Positions 28,022-37,663 are shown, counted from the first letter of the stretch. The stretch: 64,000 bases of DNA from Flavobacterium arcticum (GCF_003344925.1 NZ_CP031188.1:2726001-2790000); one strand, 5' to 3'. Numbers and translations are program-made. The notes: generated by a model not told the origin, from the letters alone.

Positions 28022-28126
28022 TATAACTGTTGTTTTTTGATGGTACAAAGTTGCACCACAATATACAACCGTCATAAAAAACAATACTGAACTGTAATAT
28101 GATACTGATGAGTTGTTTAAACAAAT

Positions 28127-28159
28127 AAAAAAGCCTTTCCAGTTGGAAAGGCTTTTTTT
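28127..28159 (-). terminator. Terminator of the ATPase/Toprim operon
   Basis: The stem GCCTTTCC/GGAAAGGC (28133-28152, loop AGTT) is flanked by an A-run and a T-run. It closely resembles the hairpin at 29837-29869 on the other side of the module. Confidence 0.8.
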
Positions 28160-28160
28160 G

Positions 28161-28715
28161 TTAAATATATTTCGCAATAAATTCCTTTAAAGACTCTCCA
28201 TATTCGGCATCTAAATCCCAACAATCTAAAGTATAATCTCGTTTTTCCTCTTTAGCTTCTAACTTTTGAAAAGACAAGTAAGAATAAACCTGAGTTTTCA
28301 AATCTGGTACATTATAACCCTTACCACTAGCATTTAAGCATTTATTAAAAGGCTTAAAACATTCAAAGATACTTTGATGTTCAGGTACAGTTAATCTGAT
28401 AAGCAATTCCTCTAAAGCACCAATGTCAGTATTATTAGGGAATAAGAAAATTTCAAATTCAACTCCACATTCATTTTTTTGCTTTTGAACATTGTCTAAC
28501 GCAGCCTGAAAATCATTATCTGCATCAAATATCAAAAGGTTAATACCTCCTTGATCTGTATTCATTATAAATTTATTCTTTACGAGATGAATACTGTCTT
28601 TACCTTTTACGTCCACATAATCAATTTCTTCAATATTAAAATGATGTTTTACAAAATCACGTAAGAATTTTTCATCGGCTTTCCCTTCTCCAAAAAATCG
28701 TATTGACTTGCTCAT
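28161..28715 (-). CDS. Toprim-domain protein, DUF3226-like (partner of the AAA ATPase)
   Basis: This 184-residue protein has a small Toprim fold. The conserved Glu is E10 in 'RFFGEGKADEKFL' and the DxD is D64/D66 in 'NLLIFDADNDF'. The N-terminal EGxxDxxFL pattern is that of Toprim nucleases. I place it near DUF3226, also comparable to RloB and DUF4435. A likely role is metal-dependent nucleic-acid cleavage controlled by the upstream ATPase. Its ATG overlaps the ATPase stop (TAATG, 28713-28717), so translation is coupled. The gene is AT-rich. Function is inferred, not shown. Confidence 0.8.
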   Translation of the reverse strand: MSKSIRFFGEGKADEKFLRDFVKHHFNIEEIDYVDVKGKDSIHLVKNKFIMNTDQGGINLLIFDADNDFQAALDNVQKQKNECGVEFEIFLFPNNTDIGALEELLIRLTVPEHQSIFECFKPFNKCLNASGKGYNVPDLKTQVYSYLSFQKLEAKEEKRDYTLDCWDLDAEYGESLKEFIAKYI

Positions 28716-29791
28716 TATCTTAATTCATTTTCTTGTTCGATAGCAAACTCAAATTCTTCGAAATTGTAACGGTAAGCTTTTATACTTTCATCAGGTAATC
28801 GTTTCAAAGTAAAGCTTTTAGTGTCATTCTGGTGTTCTGAATAGTCCTTTTCTTCTAACACTTCTTTAATCGACTTTAAAAACTCATTATTATGCGTTGA
28901 AATAAATAATTGAACCTTATTATTTTTTGCAACTCTAAAAATGGTTCTTATAAAATCTTTATATTTGGTATAGTGTATACCTGTATCTATTTCATCAATA
29001 CATATATATTTACCTTTACATATAACTATCTCAAGTACTATTCTAAATAACCTTATAGTACCATCGCCAAACATTGGAAGTGATAACATTTCATCTTTAT
29101 CTAACAACCAAATACCAATTAAAGGTTCCTTATTAATAGAGTTTATCGTAATTTCAATGTCTTGAATATTTGGAATAATAAATCTAATATTAGACATTAA
29201 TTCTTCTCTTTTTTCTTTGCTATTCGCAAAATTATCAAGGTAAAATCCAATTAAATCATTGGAATAATAAGACGAAGAATAGACATAATTTACAAAATCA
29301 ATTGTTTTTTCATAATTTTGAACTGTATCAAATTTTCGATATACTTCTTTTTTATTTCCTAAATTGACTTTTAATAATTCGTCAGTCATAGTCAAACCAT
29401 TAAAATGTTTTAACAAGCTATTTCTTTCTTCAACAGGAATATCATTAGCCTTAATAGTTTTAAAACTTGCAATAAATTTTGAGGTATTATAATAATTCAT
29501 AGAAATATTTATACTCTCTTTTTTTGTATATCTATTTATGAAAAAATGAAATGGATTCGAAAAAAATACACTTGAAGAATTTATAATATTTTTAAATTGT
29601 AATAGCGCTTGAAAATGTTGAATCGTTTGAGAAATATTTTCTTCAAATAGAAGAGATTCTAAAAAACTTGTCTTTCCAGCATTATTATTTCCCAATATTA
29701 TATTATATAAACCAAATTCACCTGTTGAAAAGTGATTAAAGCATTTGAAGTTTTCAATAGTAATATTTTTGATATGTTTCGTCTTTTCCAT
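28715..29791 (-). CDS. OLD/RecF-like AAA ATPase
   Basis: This 358-residue SMC/RecF-like ATPase starts 'HIKNITIENFKCFNHF', the usual first strands of this family. Walker A is G34-T41 in 'LGNNNAGKTSFLESLL', Walker B is 'YICIDEIDTG' (about 262-271, D266/E267) and the switch His lies in 'LFISTHNNEF' (about residue 300). The middle part (about 60-220) is AT-rich and has no recognisable domain, perhaps a sensor. The length fits stand-alone ATPases paired with a separate Toprim effector (AriA, AbiLi), not the fused OLD form. It is first in a two-gene operon. Confidence 0.85.
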   Translation of the reverse strand: MEKTKHIKNITIENFKCFNHFSTGEFGLYNIILGNNNAGKTSFLESLLFEENISQTIQHFQALLQFKNIINSSSVFFSNPFHFFINRYTKKESINISMNYYNTSKFIASFKTIKANDIPVEERNSLLKHFNGLTMTDELLKVNLGNKKEVYRKFDTVQNYEKTIDFVNYVYSSSYYSNDLIGFYLDNFANSKEKREELMSNIRFIIPNIQDIEITINSINKEPLIGIWLLDKDEMLSLPMFGDGTIRLFRIVLEIVICKGKYICIDEIDTGIHYTKYKDFIRTIFRVAKNNKVQLFISTHNNEFLKSIKEVLEEKDYSEHQNDTKSFTLKRLPDESIKAYRYNFEEFEFAIEQENELR

Positions 29792-29836
29792 ACAACAAAA
29801 CTAATCAAATTTTTATTATCATATTCTTACACTGAC

Positions 29837-29869
29837 AAAAAAAAGCCTTCCCAATCGGGAAGGCTTTTA
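29837..29869 (-). terminator. Terminator downstream of icmF
   Basis: The stem GCCTTCCC/GGGAAGGC (29845-29864, loop AATC) is flanked by an A-run and T-run. It is nearly the same as the hairpin at 28127-28159. Confidence 0.8.
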
Positions 29870-29899
29870 TCTTATAATCAAATTTTCAAAAAATCGAAA

Positions 29900-32800
29900 T
29901 TACATATTTCTCCTGTACTGCCCGCCTACTTCAAATAATGCAGCAGTAATTTGACCTAATGAGCTTACTTTGGTAGCTTCCATAAGCTTTTCAAAGATAT
30001 TTTCATTTTTAATAGCCGTTTCTTGTATTACGGCAAGGGTTTCTTTTACCTTTTCGGCATGCGCACTATGTAGCGTATTTAGTGTCTCAATCTGAAATTG
30101 TTTTTCTTCCTCTGTTGCACGGATAACCTCTAATGGTACAACCGTAGGCGAACCTTTACTACTCAAGAAAGTATTTACCCCAATAATAGGGAACTCACCA
30201 GTATGTTTCAAGGTTTCATAATACAAGCTTTCTTCCTGTATTTTACTACGTTGGTACATGGTTTCCATAGCACCAAGTACTCCACCACGCTCTGTAATAC
30301 GGTCAAACTCTGTTAATACGGCTGCTTCTACAAGGTCAGTAAGTTCTTCTATAATAAACGAACCTTGTATTGGGTTTTCGTTTTTAGCAAGTCCTAGCTC
30401 TTTGTTTATGATTAGCTGAATTGCCATTGCTCTACGCACACTCTCCTCTGTGGGTGTAGTAATCGCTTCATCATATGCGTTGGTATGTAGCGAGTTACAA
30501 TTATCATAAATAGCATATAATGCCTGTAGCGTAGTACGAATGTCGTTAAAGTCAATTTCTTGTGCGTGTAGCGAACGTCCTGATGTTTGAATGTGATACT
30601 TCAACATCTGTGCACGCTCGTTAGCGCCGTATTTATTTTTAAGTGCTTTAGCCCATATTTTACGAGCCACACGACCTATTACTGCATATTCAGGGTCGAT
30701 ACCATTACTAAAGAAGAACGACAGGTTAGGACCAAAATCGTTAATGTTCATGCCACGGCTTAGGTAGTATTCCACGTATGTAAAGCCATTAGCAAGCGTA
30801 AACGCTAACTGTGTAATAGGATTAGCACCCGCCTCGGCAATGTGGTATCCTGATATAGAAACCGAGTAGAAGTTCCTTACATTATTAGTAATAAAATATT
30901 CCTGTACATCGCCCATTAATCGAAGTGCAAACTCCGTAGAGAAAATACAAGTGTTTTGTGCTTGGTCTTCTTTTAATATATCGGCTTGCACTGTACCACG
31001 CACTTGGCTTAGGGTACGTATTTTTATTTCATTATATACATCAGCAGGTAGTACCATATCTCCAGTAGCACCTAGTAACATTAACCCTAAACCATCGTTA
31101 CCTTTTGGCAATTCGCCATTATAACGCGGACGTGCTACGCCTTTATCAGCATATATTTTTTTGATTTTTGCTTCAACTTCTGCTTCCAGTCCGTGTTCTT
31201 TAATGTAAAGCTCACATTGCTGGTCGATAGCTGCATTCATAAAGAAACCTAACAACATTGGTGCAGGACCATTAATAGTCATACTCACCGATGTCATAGC
31301 ATCTGCTAGGTTGAAACCTGAATATAATTTTTTAGCATCATCCAAACAGCAGATAGAAACACCTGCATTACCAATTTTACCATAAATATCTGGACGGAAA
31401 TCTGGGTCATTACCATAAAGTGTAACACTATCAAATGCTGTAGATAAACGTTTTGCAGGCATACCTAAGCTTACATAGTGAAAACGTCTGTTGGTACGCT
31501 CGGGACCTCCCTCTCCTGCAAACATACGTGTAGGGTCTTCGCCCTCTCGTTTAAACGGATATAATCCTGATGTAAATGGGAATTCTCCCGGTACATTTTC
31601 TTGTAAACACCAACGTAATATATCGCCCCAAGCCTGATACTTTGGTAAGGCAATTTTCGGTATTTGTGAGTGCGAAAGCGACTCGGTATGCGTTTGTATT
31701 TTTATTTCTTTATTTCTTACTTTAAAGGTATAAACAGGATTTTTATATTTGTTTACTTTTTCATCCCAAGTCAAAATAATTTCCCAATTGTAAGGGTCAA
31801 GATCCATTTTTACACGGTCGAACTCTTTTAGTAAAAGTGACGATAATTCCTGCTTACCGTCTTGCCCTTCGGCTTGGCTCATTGCGAAAGAAGATTCTTC
31901 TATACCAAACTTAGTAAGTTGTGGTATTTTACCTGTAACCGACTCTATGGTTTTATATATACCGTATAGTTTTTGTGCCACCTCTTGCTGAGATAAGGCT
32001 ACCTCATCATACTTACGGTTATTCTCTGCTATTTCGCTTAGATAACGTGTACGGCTTGGCGGAATCACAAATATTTTCTCGCTCATTTCGCGGGTAATTT
32101 CAAAAGTTGACTTTAAGTCGGCTTCTGTTCTTTCCGCTACTTTATCCATTATCTTTTTGTACAGCGTATTCATCCCTGGGTCGTTAAACTGCGAAGCAAT
32201 CGTACCAAATACAGGTAAAGTATCTGGGTCGTCATGCCACAGGTTATGATTACGTTGGTATTGTTTTTTAACATCACGAAGCGCATCTAGCGAACCACGT
32301 TTGTCAAACTTATTAATGGCAACAAGGTCAGCAAAATCAAGCATGTCAATTTTTTCCAACTGTGTAGCAGCACCAAATTCTGGTGTCATTACATATAACG
32401 ACACATCAGAGTGCTCTAATATCTCGGTATCAGATTGACCAATACCTGATGTTTCAAGAATTATAATATCATATTTTGCAGCTTTAAGCACTTGTATAGC
32501 TTCGGCTACATATTTAGAAAGTGCTAAGTTACTTTGCCTTGTAGCAAGCGAACGCATATATACCCTCGGGTTATTTATGGCATTCATCCTGATGCGGTCG
32601 CCCAGTAAAGCACCACCTGTTTTACGCTTAGAAGGGTCTACAGATATAAGACCAATTGTTTTCTCTGGGAAATCAATAAGGAAACGACGTACCAACTCAT
32701 CTACTAAAGATGATTTACCTGCACCACCTGTACCTGTTATACCTAGTACTGGTATTTTTGAAGTTTCGTTTTTCTTATGGATAGCATCAAGCGTTTCTTT

Positions 32801-33340
32801 AGCTATTTCAGGGAAATTCTCTGCTGCCGAGATAACTCTTGCAATAGCTGTAGGTACTTTATCTTCAAGATGATTTGCTTCATCGGTTAGCTTATCGCCA
32901 ATAGGGTAATCGGCTTGTTGTACTAAATCGTTTATCATCCCTTGAAGTCCAAGCTCACGACCATCATCTGGCGAATAAATACGGGTAATACCATATTCGT
33001 GCAACTCTTTTATCTCTTCAGGCAAAATAACACCGCCACCACCACCAAATATTTTTATATGTCCTGCTCCTTTTTCTTTTAAAAGGTCGTGCATATACTT
33101 AAAATATTCGTTGTGCCCACCTTGGTAAGATGTCATGGCTATAGCATTAGCATCTTCTTGTATAGCAGTATTTACCACTTCTTCTACACTACGGTCGTGC
33201 CCAAGGTGTATAACCTCTACACCTGTCGATTGAATAATACGACGCATAATATTTATTGCAGCATCGTGACCATCAAATAATGAGGCTGCTGTAACTATTC
33301 TTACTTTATTTTTGGGAGTATAAGGTTGTGCTTGTTCCAT
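29900..33340 (-). CDS. icmF: Fused isobutyryl-CoA mutase IcmF / methylmalonyl-CoA mutase-family protein
   Basis: This is a B12-dependent acyl-CoA mutase carrying its own chaperone. Near the N-terminus is a cobalamin-binding domain with '[16 protein letters not shown]' (H25 the likely lower Co ligand). A MeaB-like GTPase follows, with P-loop '[17 protein letters not shown]' around residue 205. The mutase barrel occupies the C-terminal half ('[20 protein letters not shown]', '[17 protein letters not shown]'). This domain order and the 1146-residue length define IcmF. It rearranges isobutyryl-CoA to n-butyryl-CoA or related substrates. The ATG at 33340 is chosen because the longer frame adds only nine unlikely residues. 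It is transcribed alone. Confidence 0.9.
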   Translation of the reverse strand: MEQAQPYTPKNKVRIVTAASLFDGHDAAINIMRRIIQSTGVEVIHLGHDRSVEEVVNTAIQEDANAIAMTSYQGGHNEYFKYMHDLLKEKGAGHIKIFGGGGGVILPEEIKELHEYGITRIYSPDDGRELGLQGMINDLVQQADYPIGDKLTDEANHLEDKVPTAIARVISAAENFPEIAKETLDAIHKKNETSKIPVLGITGTGGAGKSSLVDELVRRFLIDFPEKTIGLISVDPSKRKTGGALLGDRIRMNAINNPRVYMRSLATRQSNLALSKYVAEAIQVLKAAKYDIIILETSGIGQSDTEILEHSDVSLYVMTPEFGAATQLEKIDMLDFADLVAINKFDKRGSLDALRDVKKQYQRNHNLWHDDPDTLPVFGTIASQFNDPGMNTLYKKIMDKVAERTEADLKSTFEITREMSEKIFVIPPSRTRYLSEIAENNRKYDEVALSQQEVAQKLYGIYKTIESVTGKIPQLTKFGIEESSFAMSQAEGQDGKQELSSLLLKEFDRVKMDLDPYNWEIILTWDEKVNKYKNPVYTFKVRNKEIKIQTHTESLSHSQIPKIALPKYQAWGDILRWCLQENVPGEFPFTSGLYPFKREGEDPTRMFAGEGGPERTNRRFHYVSLGMPAKRLSTAFDSVTLYGNDPDFRPDIYGKIGNAGVSICCLDDAKKLYSGFNLADAMTSVSMTINGPAPMLLGFFMNAAIDQQCELYIKEHGLEAEVEAKIKKIYADKGVARPRYNGELPKGNDGLGLMLLGATGDMVLPADVYNEIKIRTLSQVRGTVQADILKEDQAQNTCIFSTEFALRLMGDVQEYFITNNVRNFYSVSISGYHIAEAGANPITQLAFTLANGFTYVEYYLSRGMNINDFGPNLSFFFSNGIDPEYAVIGRVARKIWAKALKNKYGANERAQMLKYHIQTSGRSLHAQEIDFNDIRTTLQALYAIYDNCNSLHTNAYDEAITTPTEESVRRAMAIQLIINKELGLAKNENPIQGSFIIEELTDLVEAAVLTEFDRITERGGVLGAMETMYQRSKIQEESLYYETLKHTGEFPIIGVNTFLSSKGSPTVVPLEVIRATEEEKQFQIETLNTLHSAHAEKVKETLAVIQETAIKNENIFEKLMEATKVSSLGQITAALFEVGGQYRRNM

Positions 33341-33439
33341 TGTTGAAATATATTCAATTTTAAGCACGCAATTTACGGAATTATTAAAAAATTCAAAGCA
33401 AATTAGAGGTATAAAAATGTATATGGTAAAAAAGCTAAC

Positions 33440-33628
33440 TTATTGTACTGCTTTTGCTTTTCGTTCTTTAATTATCTTTCTAAGCTCTGGAGCTATATAA
33501 GATAAAACTACAGTGAATACCCCTACAAAAAGAGCATCGTTTAGGTTATTATAAACAAAGTAGTATAACACACCTGTAAATACTGACGACAATAAAACAA
33601 AAACTAAAATAATTTTAATAATTCGCAT
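33440..33628 (-). CDS. Small membrane protein of unknown function
   Basis: From the ATG at 33628 the product has 62 residues with two hydrophobic helices ('IIKIILVFVLLSSVFTGVLY' and 'DALFVGVFTVVLSYIAPEL') and a basic C-terminus ('RKIIKERKAKAVQ'). I recognise no family. A TATATTTG box and a 22-base palindrome lie just upstream, which supports a real gene. It lies downstream of the VOC gene on the same strand. Confidence 0.6.
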   Translation of the reverse strand: MRIIKIILVFVLLSSVFTGVLYYFVYNNLNDALFVGVFTVVLSYIAPELRKIIKERKAKAVQ

Positions 33629-33639
33629 GATGTGAAACG

Positions 33640-33661
33640 TATTTGATATACATATCAAATA
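33640..33661. promoter_or_regulatory. 22-base palindrome upstream of the small membrane protein gene
   Basis: TATTTGATAT, AC, ATATCAAATA is a perfect inverted repeat with a 2-base centre. It overlaps a minus-strand TATATTTG box (33656-33663) and ends 11 bases before the ATG. This is a typical repressor-site placement. No T-run follows, so it is not a terminator. Confidence 0.5.
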
Positions 33662-33685
33662 TAATAAATTAAAAGTTGATTTTAT

Positions 33686-34339
33686 TTACATAACAAACTG
33701 ATGCACAACTCCGCTATTCATAAACAATACACGAGTATGATAAGAATGGGCTTTTATTGTTACAGGGTACCATTCGCGCTCATTTTCAACTAAAATAAAA
33801 AGTCCCTCATCATTGCCCAAAACAGTAAATTGTTCTGCACGAGGCTGTCTATGAAAAATAGGTACTCCAAACTTTGCGGTAATACTATCGGCAAACTCAG
33901 GAACTTTTTGAGTAACCAAACCTATTTCGCTTATCGAAATATAAGATTCATTACTAAAAGCTGTACTAGATAATACATTATTATCATAGCGAGTAATGAA
34001 CTCTAGTATATTACCATTATTATCATAAAAATAGAAAGATCGCGCATGCCAATTCCTAAAATCGGCAATATTGCTTCCGCCTGGCACGGGTATAATATCG
34101 ACTTTCTTTTTCATAAAGTCATGCCCTTCATCAAATCGATTATTAGGAATATCTATAGCAAAATGATATACGGGTTTTACATTTTCAGATTTTTTAAAAA
34201 TCAGCTTGGTATAGCCTATTTGGTAAAAAAGTACTGATTTACCTTCTTTCATATATGGTTCCAGCCCTAGAACCTCTCTATAAAAAGATTCTGTTCCAGT
34301 AATAGTATCCGTAAGCAATTCCAGTTCTAATATTTTCAT
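33686..34339 (-). CDS. VOC-superfamily (glyoxalase-like) protein
   Basis: The 217-residue protein has two beta-alpha-beta-beta-beta modules. The first contains 'YREVLGLEPYMKEGKSVLFY' and 'YFYDNNGNILEFITRYDN', and the second starts at 'SISEIGLVTQKVPEFADSI'. Such proteins bind a metal between modules. The Glu in 'NILEFI' and a His in 'PVYHFAIDI' are candidate ligands. The reaction is unknown: it may be a dioxygenase, lyase or resistance protein. It follows the catalase gene on the same strand, but a terminator separates them. Confidence 0.8.
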   Translation of the reverse strand: MKILELELLTDTITGTESFYREVLGLEPYMKEGKSVLFYQIGYTKLIFKKSENVKPVYHFAIDIPNNRFDEGHDFMKKKVDIIPVPGGSNIADFRNWHARSFYFYDNNGNILEFITRYDNNVLSSTAFSNESYISISEIGLVTQKVPEFADSITAKFGVPIFHRQPRAEQFTVLGNDEGLFILVENEREWYPVTIKAHSYHTRVLFMNSGVVHQFVM

Positions 34340-34404
34340 TTGAAGATGGTTTCAATACTAAGCAAGGTAGTCAATTCTTAAATGTAATGATATTTTTATT
34401 ATGT

Positions 34405-34436
34405 AAATAAGCCTCTGCATTACAGAGGCTTATTTG
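34405..34436 (-). terminator. Terminator of the catalase gene
   Basis: GCCTCTG (34411-34417) pairs with CAGAGGC (34423-34429), extended by flanking A and T bases. The minus-strand T-tract is short. Confidence 0.6.
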
Positions 34437-34456
34437 TTATTTGTGAAATGTTTTTA

Positions 34457-35935
34457 TTATCTCATCATATCCATATCTACATTAATACCTAATCCTTTGG
34501 CTATTGCCATACCTAGGTTAACATCAGCTCTAAACCAGTGGCAGAGTTGCCTATTGATTATTTCTTCTTTTTTAACACCGTTTATCCCACTCATAGCTCC
34601 AACAATATTGTGTATAGTATTGGCTTTAGCCTCATCTGTCATCAATCGGAAAAGGTTTCCTGGTTGTGTATAGTGGTCATTCTCATTTTCTGCATTGCGA
34701 TCATACCAGTCGGCTATACTGCTCTCCAACTCCTGTGCAGGTTCTTTATAGCTTTCATCTATTTTTATATCATCAAAGCTATTCGGGAAGTAATTTGGTT
34801 TACTACCTCCGTTACCATCAATTCGCATAGCTCCATCTCTCTGGTAATTATTCACAGCAAAAGGACAGCGGTTTACAGGTATTTGCTCATAATTCGCTCC
34901 TAATCTATAACGATGTGCATCTGGGTAAGACAATAACCTACCTTGCAACATCTTATCTGGTGAGTACCCCACACCATCTACCACGTGTGCAGGAGCAAAA
35001 GCAGCCTGCTCTACATCCTGAAAATAATTATCGGGGTTACGATTTAGCTCTAGTACCCCAACATCTATAAGCGGATAATCTTTATGTGGCCATACTTTAG
35101 TCAAGTCAAACGGGTTAAGATGATACGTTTTTGCTTCTGCTTCGGGCATTACCTGTATTTTTAAATTCCATTTAGGGTAATTGCCTTGCTCTATATTTTC
35201 AAAAAGATCACGTTGCGAAAAATCAGGATCTTTACCTTTCATTGCTGTAGCCTCTTCATCGGTAAAATTTTTAATTCCTTGTGCTGTTTTAAAATGGAAT
35301 TTTACATAAAAGCGCTCATCATTTTTATTCATGAACGAAAAAGTATGGCTACCATAACCATTCATGTGTCTATGCCCATAGGGTGTACCTCTATCGCTCA
35401 TTAAAATTAATACCTGATGTAAACTTTCGGGGTTAAGCGACCAGTAGTCCCACATCATAGTAGGCGATTTCATATTGGTTTGCGGGTCGCGTTTTTGGGT
35501 ATGTATAAAGTCGCCAAACTTTTTAGGATCTTTTATAAAAAATACTGGAGTATTATTTCCTACCAAATCCCAATTGCCATCTTCGGTATAAAATTTCAGT
35601 GCAAAACCACGAGGGTCACGCTCCGTATCAGCAGAACCTTTTTCGCCCCCTACAGTAGAAAAACGAAGCAATGTATTTGTCTGTTTTCCAACTTCCGAAA
35701 ATAATTTAGCTTTGGTATATTTAGTAATATCATGTGTAACTGTAAAAGTACCAAATGCCGCAGAGCCTTTAGCATGTACTACCCTTTCAGGAATACGCTC
35801 TCTATTAAAATGAGCCATTTTTTCGTGTAGTATATAATCTTCTAGTAATATAGGTCCGCGAGGTCCTACAGTTTTCGAATCTTCATTCTCTGTATAAGGT
35901 CTTCCTGAGGCGGTTGTAAGTTTATTATGTTTCAT
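34457..35935 (-). CDS. katA: Monofunctional heme catalase
   Basis: The enzyme disproportionates hydrogen peroxide. It is a small-subunit, clade-3-like catalase of 492 residues. The catalytic His is H54 in '[15 protein letters not shown]', the active-site Asn is in '[15 protein letters not shown]' and the proximal Tyr is in '[15 protein letters not shown]'. '[20 protein letters not shown]' is the heme-binding region. No signal peptide is seen, so it is cytoplasmic. A plausible promoter and an inverted repeat resembling an activator site lie upstream. Confidence 0.95.
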   Translation of the reverse strand: MKHNKLTTASGRPYTENEDSKTVGPRGPILLEDYILHEKMAHFNRERIPERVVHAKGSAAFGTFTVTHDITKYTKAKLFSEVGKQTNTLLRFSTVGGEKGSADTERDPRGFALKFYTEDGNWDLVGNNTPVFFIKDPKKFGDFIHTQKRDPQTNMKSPTMMWDYWSLNPESLHQVLILMSDRGTPYGHRHMNGYGSHTFSFMNKNDERFYVKFHFKTAQGIKNFTDEEATAMKGKDPDFSQRDLFENIEQGNYPKWNLKIQVMPEAEAKTYHLNPFDLTKVWPHKDYPLIDVGVLELNRNPDNYFQDVEQAAFAPAHVVDGVGYSPDKMLQGRLLSYPDAHRYRLGANYEQIPVNRCPFAVNNYQRDGAMRIDGNGGSKPNYFPNSFDDIKIDESYKEPAQELESSIADWYDRNAENENDHYTQPGNLFRLMTDEAKANTIHNIVGAMSGINGVKKEEIINRQLCHWFRADVNLGMAIAKGLGINVDMDMMR

Positions 35936-35964
35936 AGTTATATGGTTTATAGATTTTAATTACA

Positions 35965-35999
35965 CAAATATAATTTTCAATAGTATTTATTTATACAAA
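35965..35999 (-). promoter_or_regulatory. Probable catalase promoter
   Basis: The minus strand has TTTG (35996-35999), a 23-base spacer and TATATTTG (35965-35972), 29 bases before the ATG. The spacer is at the upper limit of the consensus. Confidence 0.55.
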
Positions 36000-36003
36000 A
36001 AAG

Positions 36004-36025
36004 CATTGTTTATACTTATACAATG
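36004..36025. promoter_or_regulatory. Inverted repeat upstream of the catalase promoter
   Basis: CATTGT (36004-36009) and ACAATG (36020-36025) flank 10 bases. The geometry ATTGT-N10-ACAAT fits the T-N11-A boxes of LysR-type regulators. It ends 4 bases from the -33 element, where an OxyR-like activator would bind. It also lies 55 bases upstream of the divergent DUF4197 gene. Confidence 0.35.
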
Positions 36026-36080
36026 ATAATAACACTCTATTGGAACAGTTTTTGTTTAAATTTATGAAAAATAAAAGACA

Positions 36081-36812
36081 ATGAGAAAAATAGTATTCAC
36101 TTTATTATTAGTAACTACCTTATATACAAATGCTAATGCTCAATTTAAAGACCTACTTAACAAAGCAAAAGATAAGGTGAGTAGTGTAACAGGAGATAAC
36201 TCACTTAGTAATACAGACATTGCATCTGGACTTAAAGAAGCACTTAATAAAGGGGTAACAGAGCAAGTTACCAAACTAACGGCTGAAGATGGTTTTTATA
36301 AAAATGAAGCTGTAAAAATACTGCTACCCGAAGAGCTGCAAAAAGTAGATAAAACTCTTAGAAAAATGGGTATGAACGATCTTGCCGATGAAGGTATAAA
36401 GGTACTGAACCGTGCTGCCGAAGAAGCTGTAAAAGAGGCTACACCAATATTTGTAGATGCTATAACTAATATGAGTTTTAACGATGCTAAAAATATATTA
36501 GTAGGTGAAGATAACTCGGCAACACTATACCTCGAAAAAACAACAACTCAACCACTATATACAAAATTTAGTCCTGTAGTAAATGAATCGTTAGAAAAAG
36601 TAGGTGCTAATACCGTTTGGGAAACTATTATAACAAAATATAACAGTTTACCTTTTGTTAGTGATGTAAACCCAGACCTTACTGACTATGTTACCAATAA
36701 AGCTCTAGAAGGTGTTTTTACCATGATAGCAGTAGAAGAAAAGGATATAAGGACAAATTTATCGTCTAGAACTTCCGATTTGTTAAAAAAAGTATTTGCT
36801 TTACAGGATTAA
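36081..36812 (+). CDS. DUF4197 protein, periplasmic form
   Basis: The 243-residue protein has a type I signal peptide ('MRKIVFTLLLVTTLYTNANAQ') and a helical DUF4197 domain over most of its length ('DIASGLKEALNKGVTEQVTK', 'VKILLPEELQKVDKTLRKMG', 'NPDLTDYVTNKALEGVF'). Function is unknown to me. It is a tandem paralogue of the next gene, 16 bases away. The two differ mainly at the N-terminus, where this copy ends in a signal peptidase I site and the other in a lipobox. Confidence 0.85.
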   Translation: MRKIVFTLLLVTTLYTNANAQFKDLLNKAKDKVSSVTGDNSLSNTDIASGLKEALNKGVTEQVTKLTAEDGFYKNEAVKILLPEELQKVDKTLRKMGMNDLADEGIKVLNRAAEEAVKEATPIFVDAITNMSFNDAKNILVGEDNSATLYLEKTTTQPLYTKFSPVVNESLEKVGANTVWETIITKYNSLPFVSDVNPDLTDYVTNKALEGVFTMIAVEEKDIRTNLSSRTSDLLKKVFALQD

Positions 36813-36828
36813 ACAAAAGCATTTATTT

Positions 36829-37539
36829 ATGAAGAAAATATTTGGAGCTATAATAGCCATATCATTTACCCTTTCGAGCTGTGCCGAATTACAACAAGTA
36901 GCCTCTCAACTACCACAAGCATCAGGAATTCTGAGTAATGCCGATATCGCATCGGGGCTTAAAGAAGCTCTTGATAAAGGTATTGACAAACAAGTAGCTA
37001 AACTTACTAAAACTGATGGTTTTTATAAAAACCAAATGGTAAAAATACTATTGCCAGATGAATTGCAACAGGTAGATAAAACTTTACGTAAAATAGGGTT
37101 AAGTAAACTTGCTGATGAGGGATTAAAAGTAATGAATCGTGCTGCCGAAGATGCTGTAAAAGAAGCTACACCAATATTTGTATCGGCTGTTAAAAATATG
37201 ACTTTTAATGATGCTAAAAATATACTTATGGGTGCTGATAATTCAGCGACAAATTACCTACAAAGTACAACATCATCACAATTATATACTAAATTTAATC
37301 CTGTTATAAAATCGTCTTTTGACAAAGTAGGAGCTGATAAAATATGGAGTAATATAATAGCTAAATATAATGCAGTCCCTTTTGTAGAAAAAGTAAACCC
37401 AGACCTTACTGATTATGTTACCAACAAAGCATTAGAAGGTGTTTTTACTATGATAGCGGTAGAAGAAAAGGATATACGTACTAATATTAACGAGAGAACA
37501 TCTACGTTACTTAAAAAAGTATTTGCTTTGCAAGATTAA
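36829..37539 (+). CDS. DUF4197 lipoprotein
   Basis: The ATG at 36829 gives 'MKKIFGAIIAISFTLSSCAE', with the lipobox LSSC, so this 236-residue copy should be membrane-anchored. The DUF4197 domain matches the preceding gene closely and the final ~30 residues are nearly identical ('ALEGVFTMIAVEEKDIRTN'). The pair probably arose by tandem duplication. A longer frame starting at 36796 overlaps the upstream gene and lacks a signal at its start. A tandem 10-mer and a terminator follow 100 bases later. Confidence 0.85.
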   Translation: MKKIFGAIIAISFTLSSCAELQQVASQLPQASGILSNADIASGLKEALDKGIDKQVAKLTKTDGFYKNQMVKILLPDELQQVDKTLRKIGLSKLADEGLKVMNRAAEDAVKEATPIFVSAVKNMTFNDAKNILMGADNSATNYLQSTTSSQLYTKFNPVIKSSFDKVGADKIWSNIIAKYNAVPFVEKVNPDLTDYVTNKALEGVFTMIAVEEKDIRTNINERTSTLLKKVFALQD

Positions 37540-37643
37540 TGCGCTTAAAAACTCATTATCAATAACATATAAATAACACACACTTAACAAATATGCGGAA
37601 ATTAATCGTTTATTTTGCACTCAAATAGATGAGTTTTCTCAAA

Positions 37644-37663
37644 AGTTAGTTAGAGTTAGTTAG
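37644..37663. repeat. Tandem 10-mer repeat
   Basis: AGTTAGTTAG occurs twice with no gap, directly abutting the terminator stem at 37664. It lies in a 182-base gap without a credible gene. Confidence 0.6.

Noticed and set aside
28161..29791. Naming the ATPase/Toprim pair as PARIS
   Set aside because: Architecture is similar, but the Toprim protein looks DUF3226-like and shorter than AriB/DUF4435. Without a profile search, identity with PARIS is not supported.
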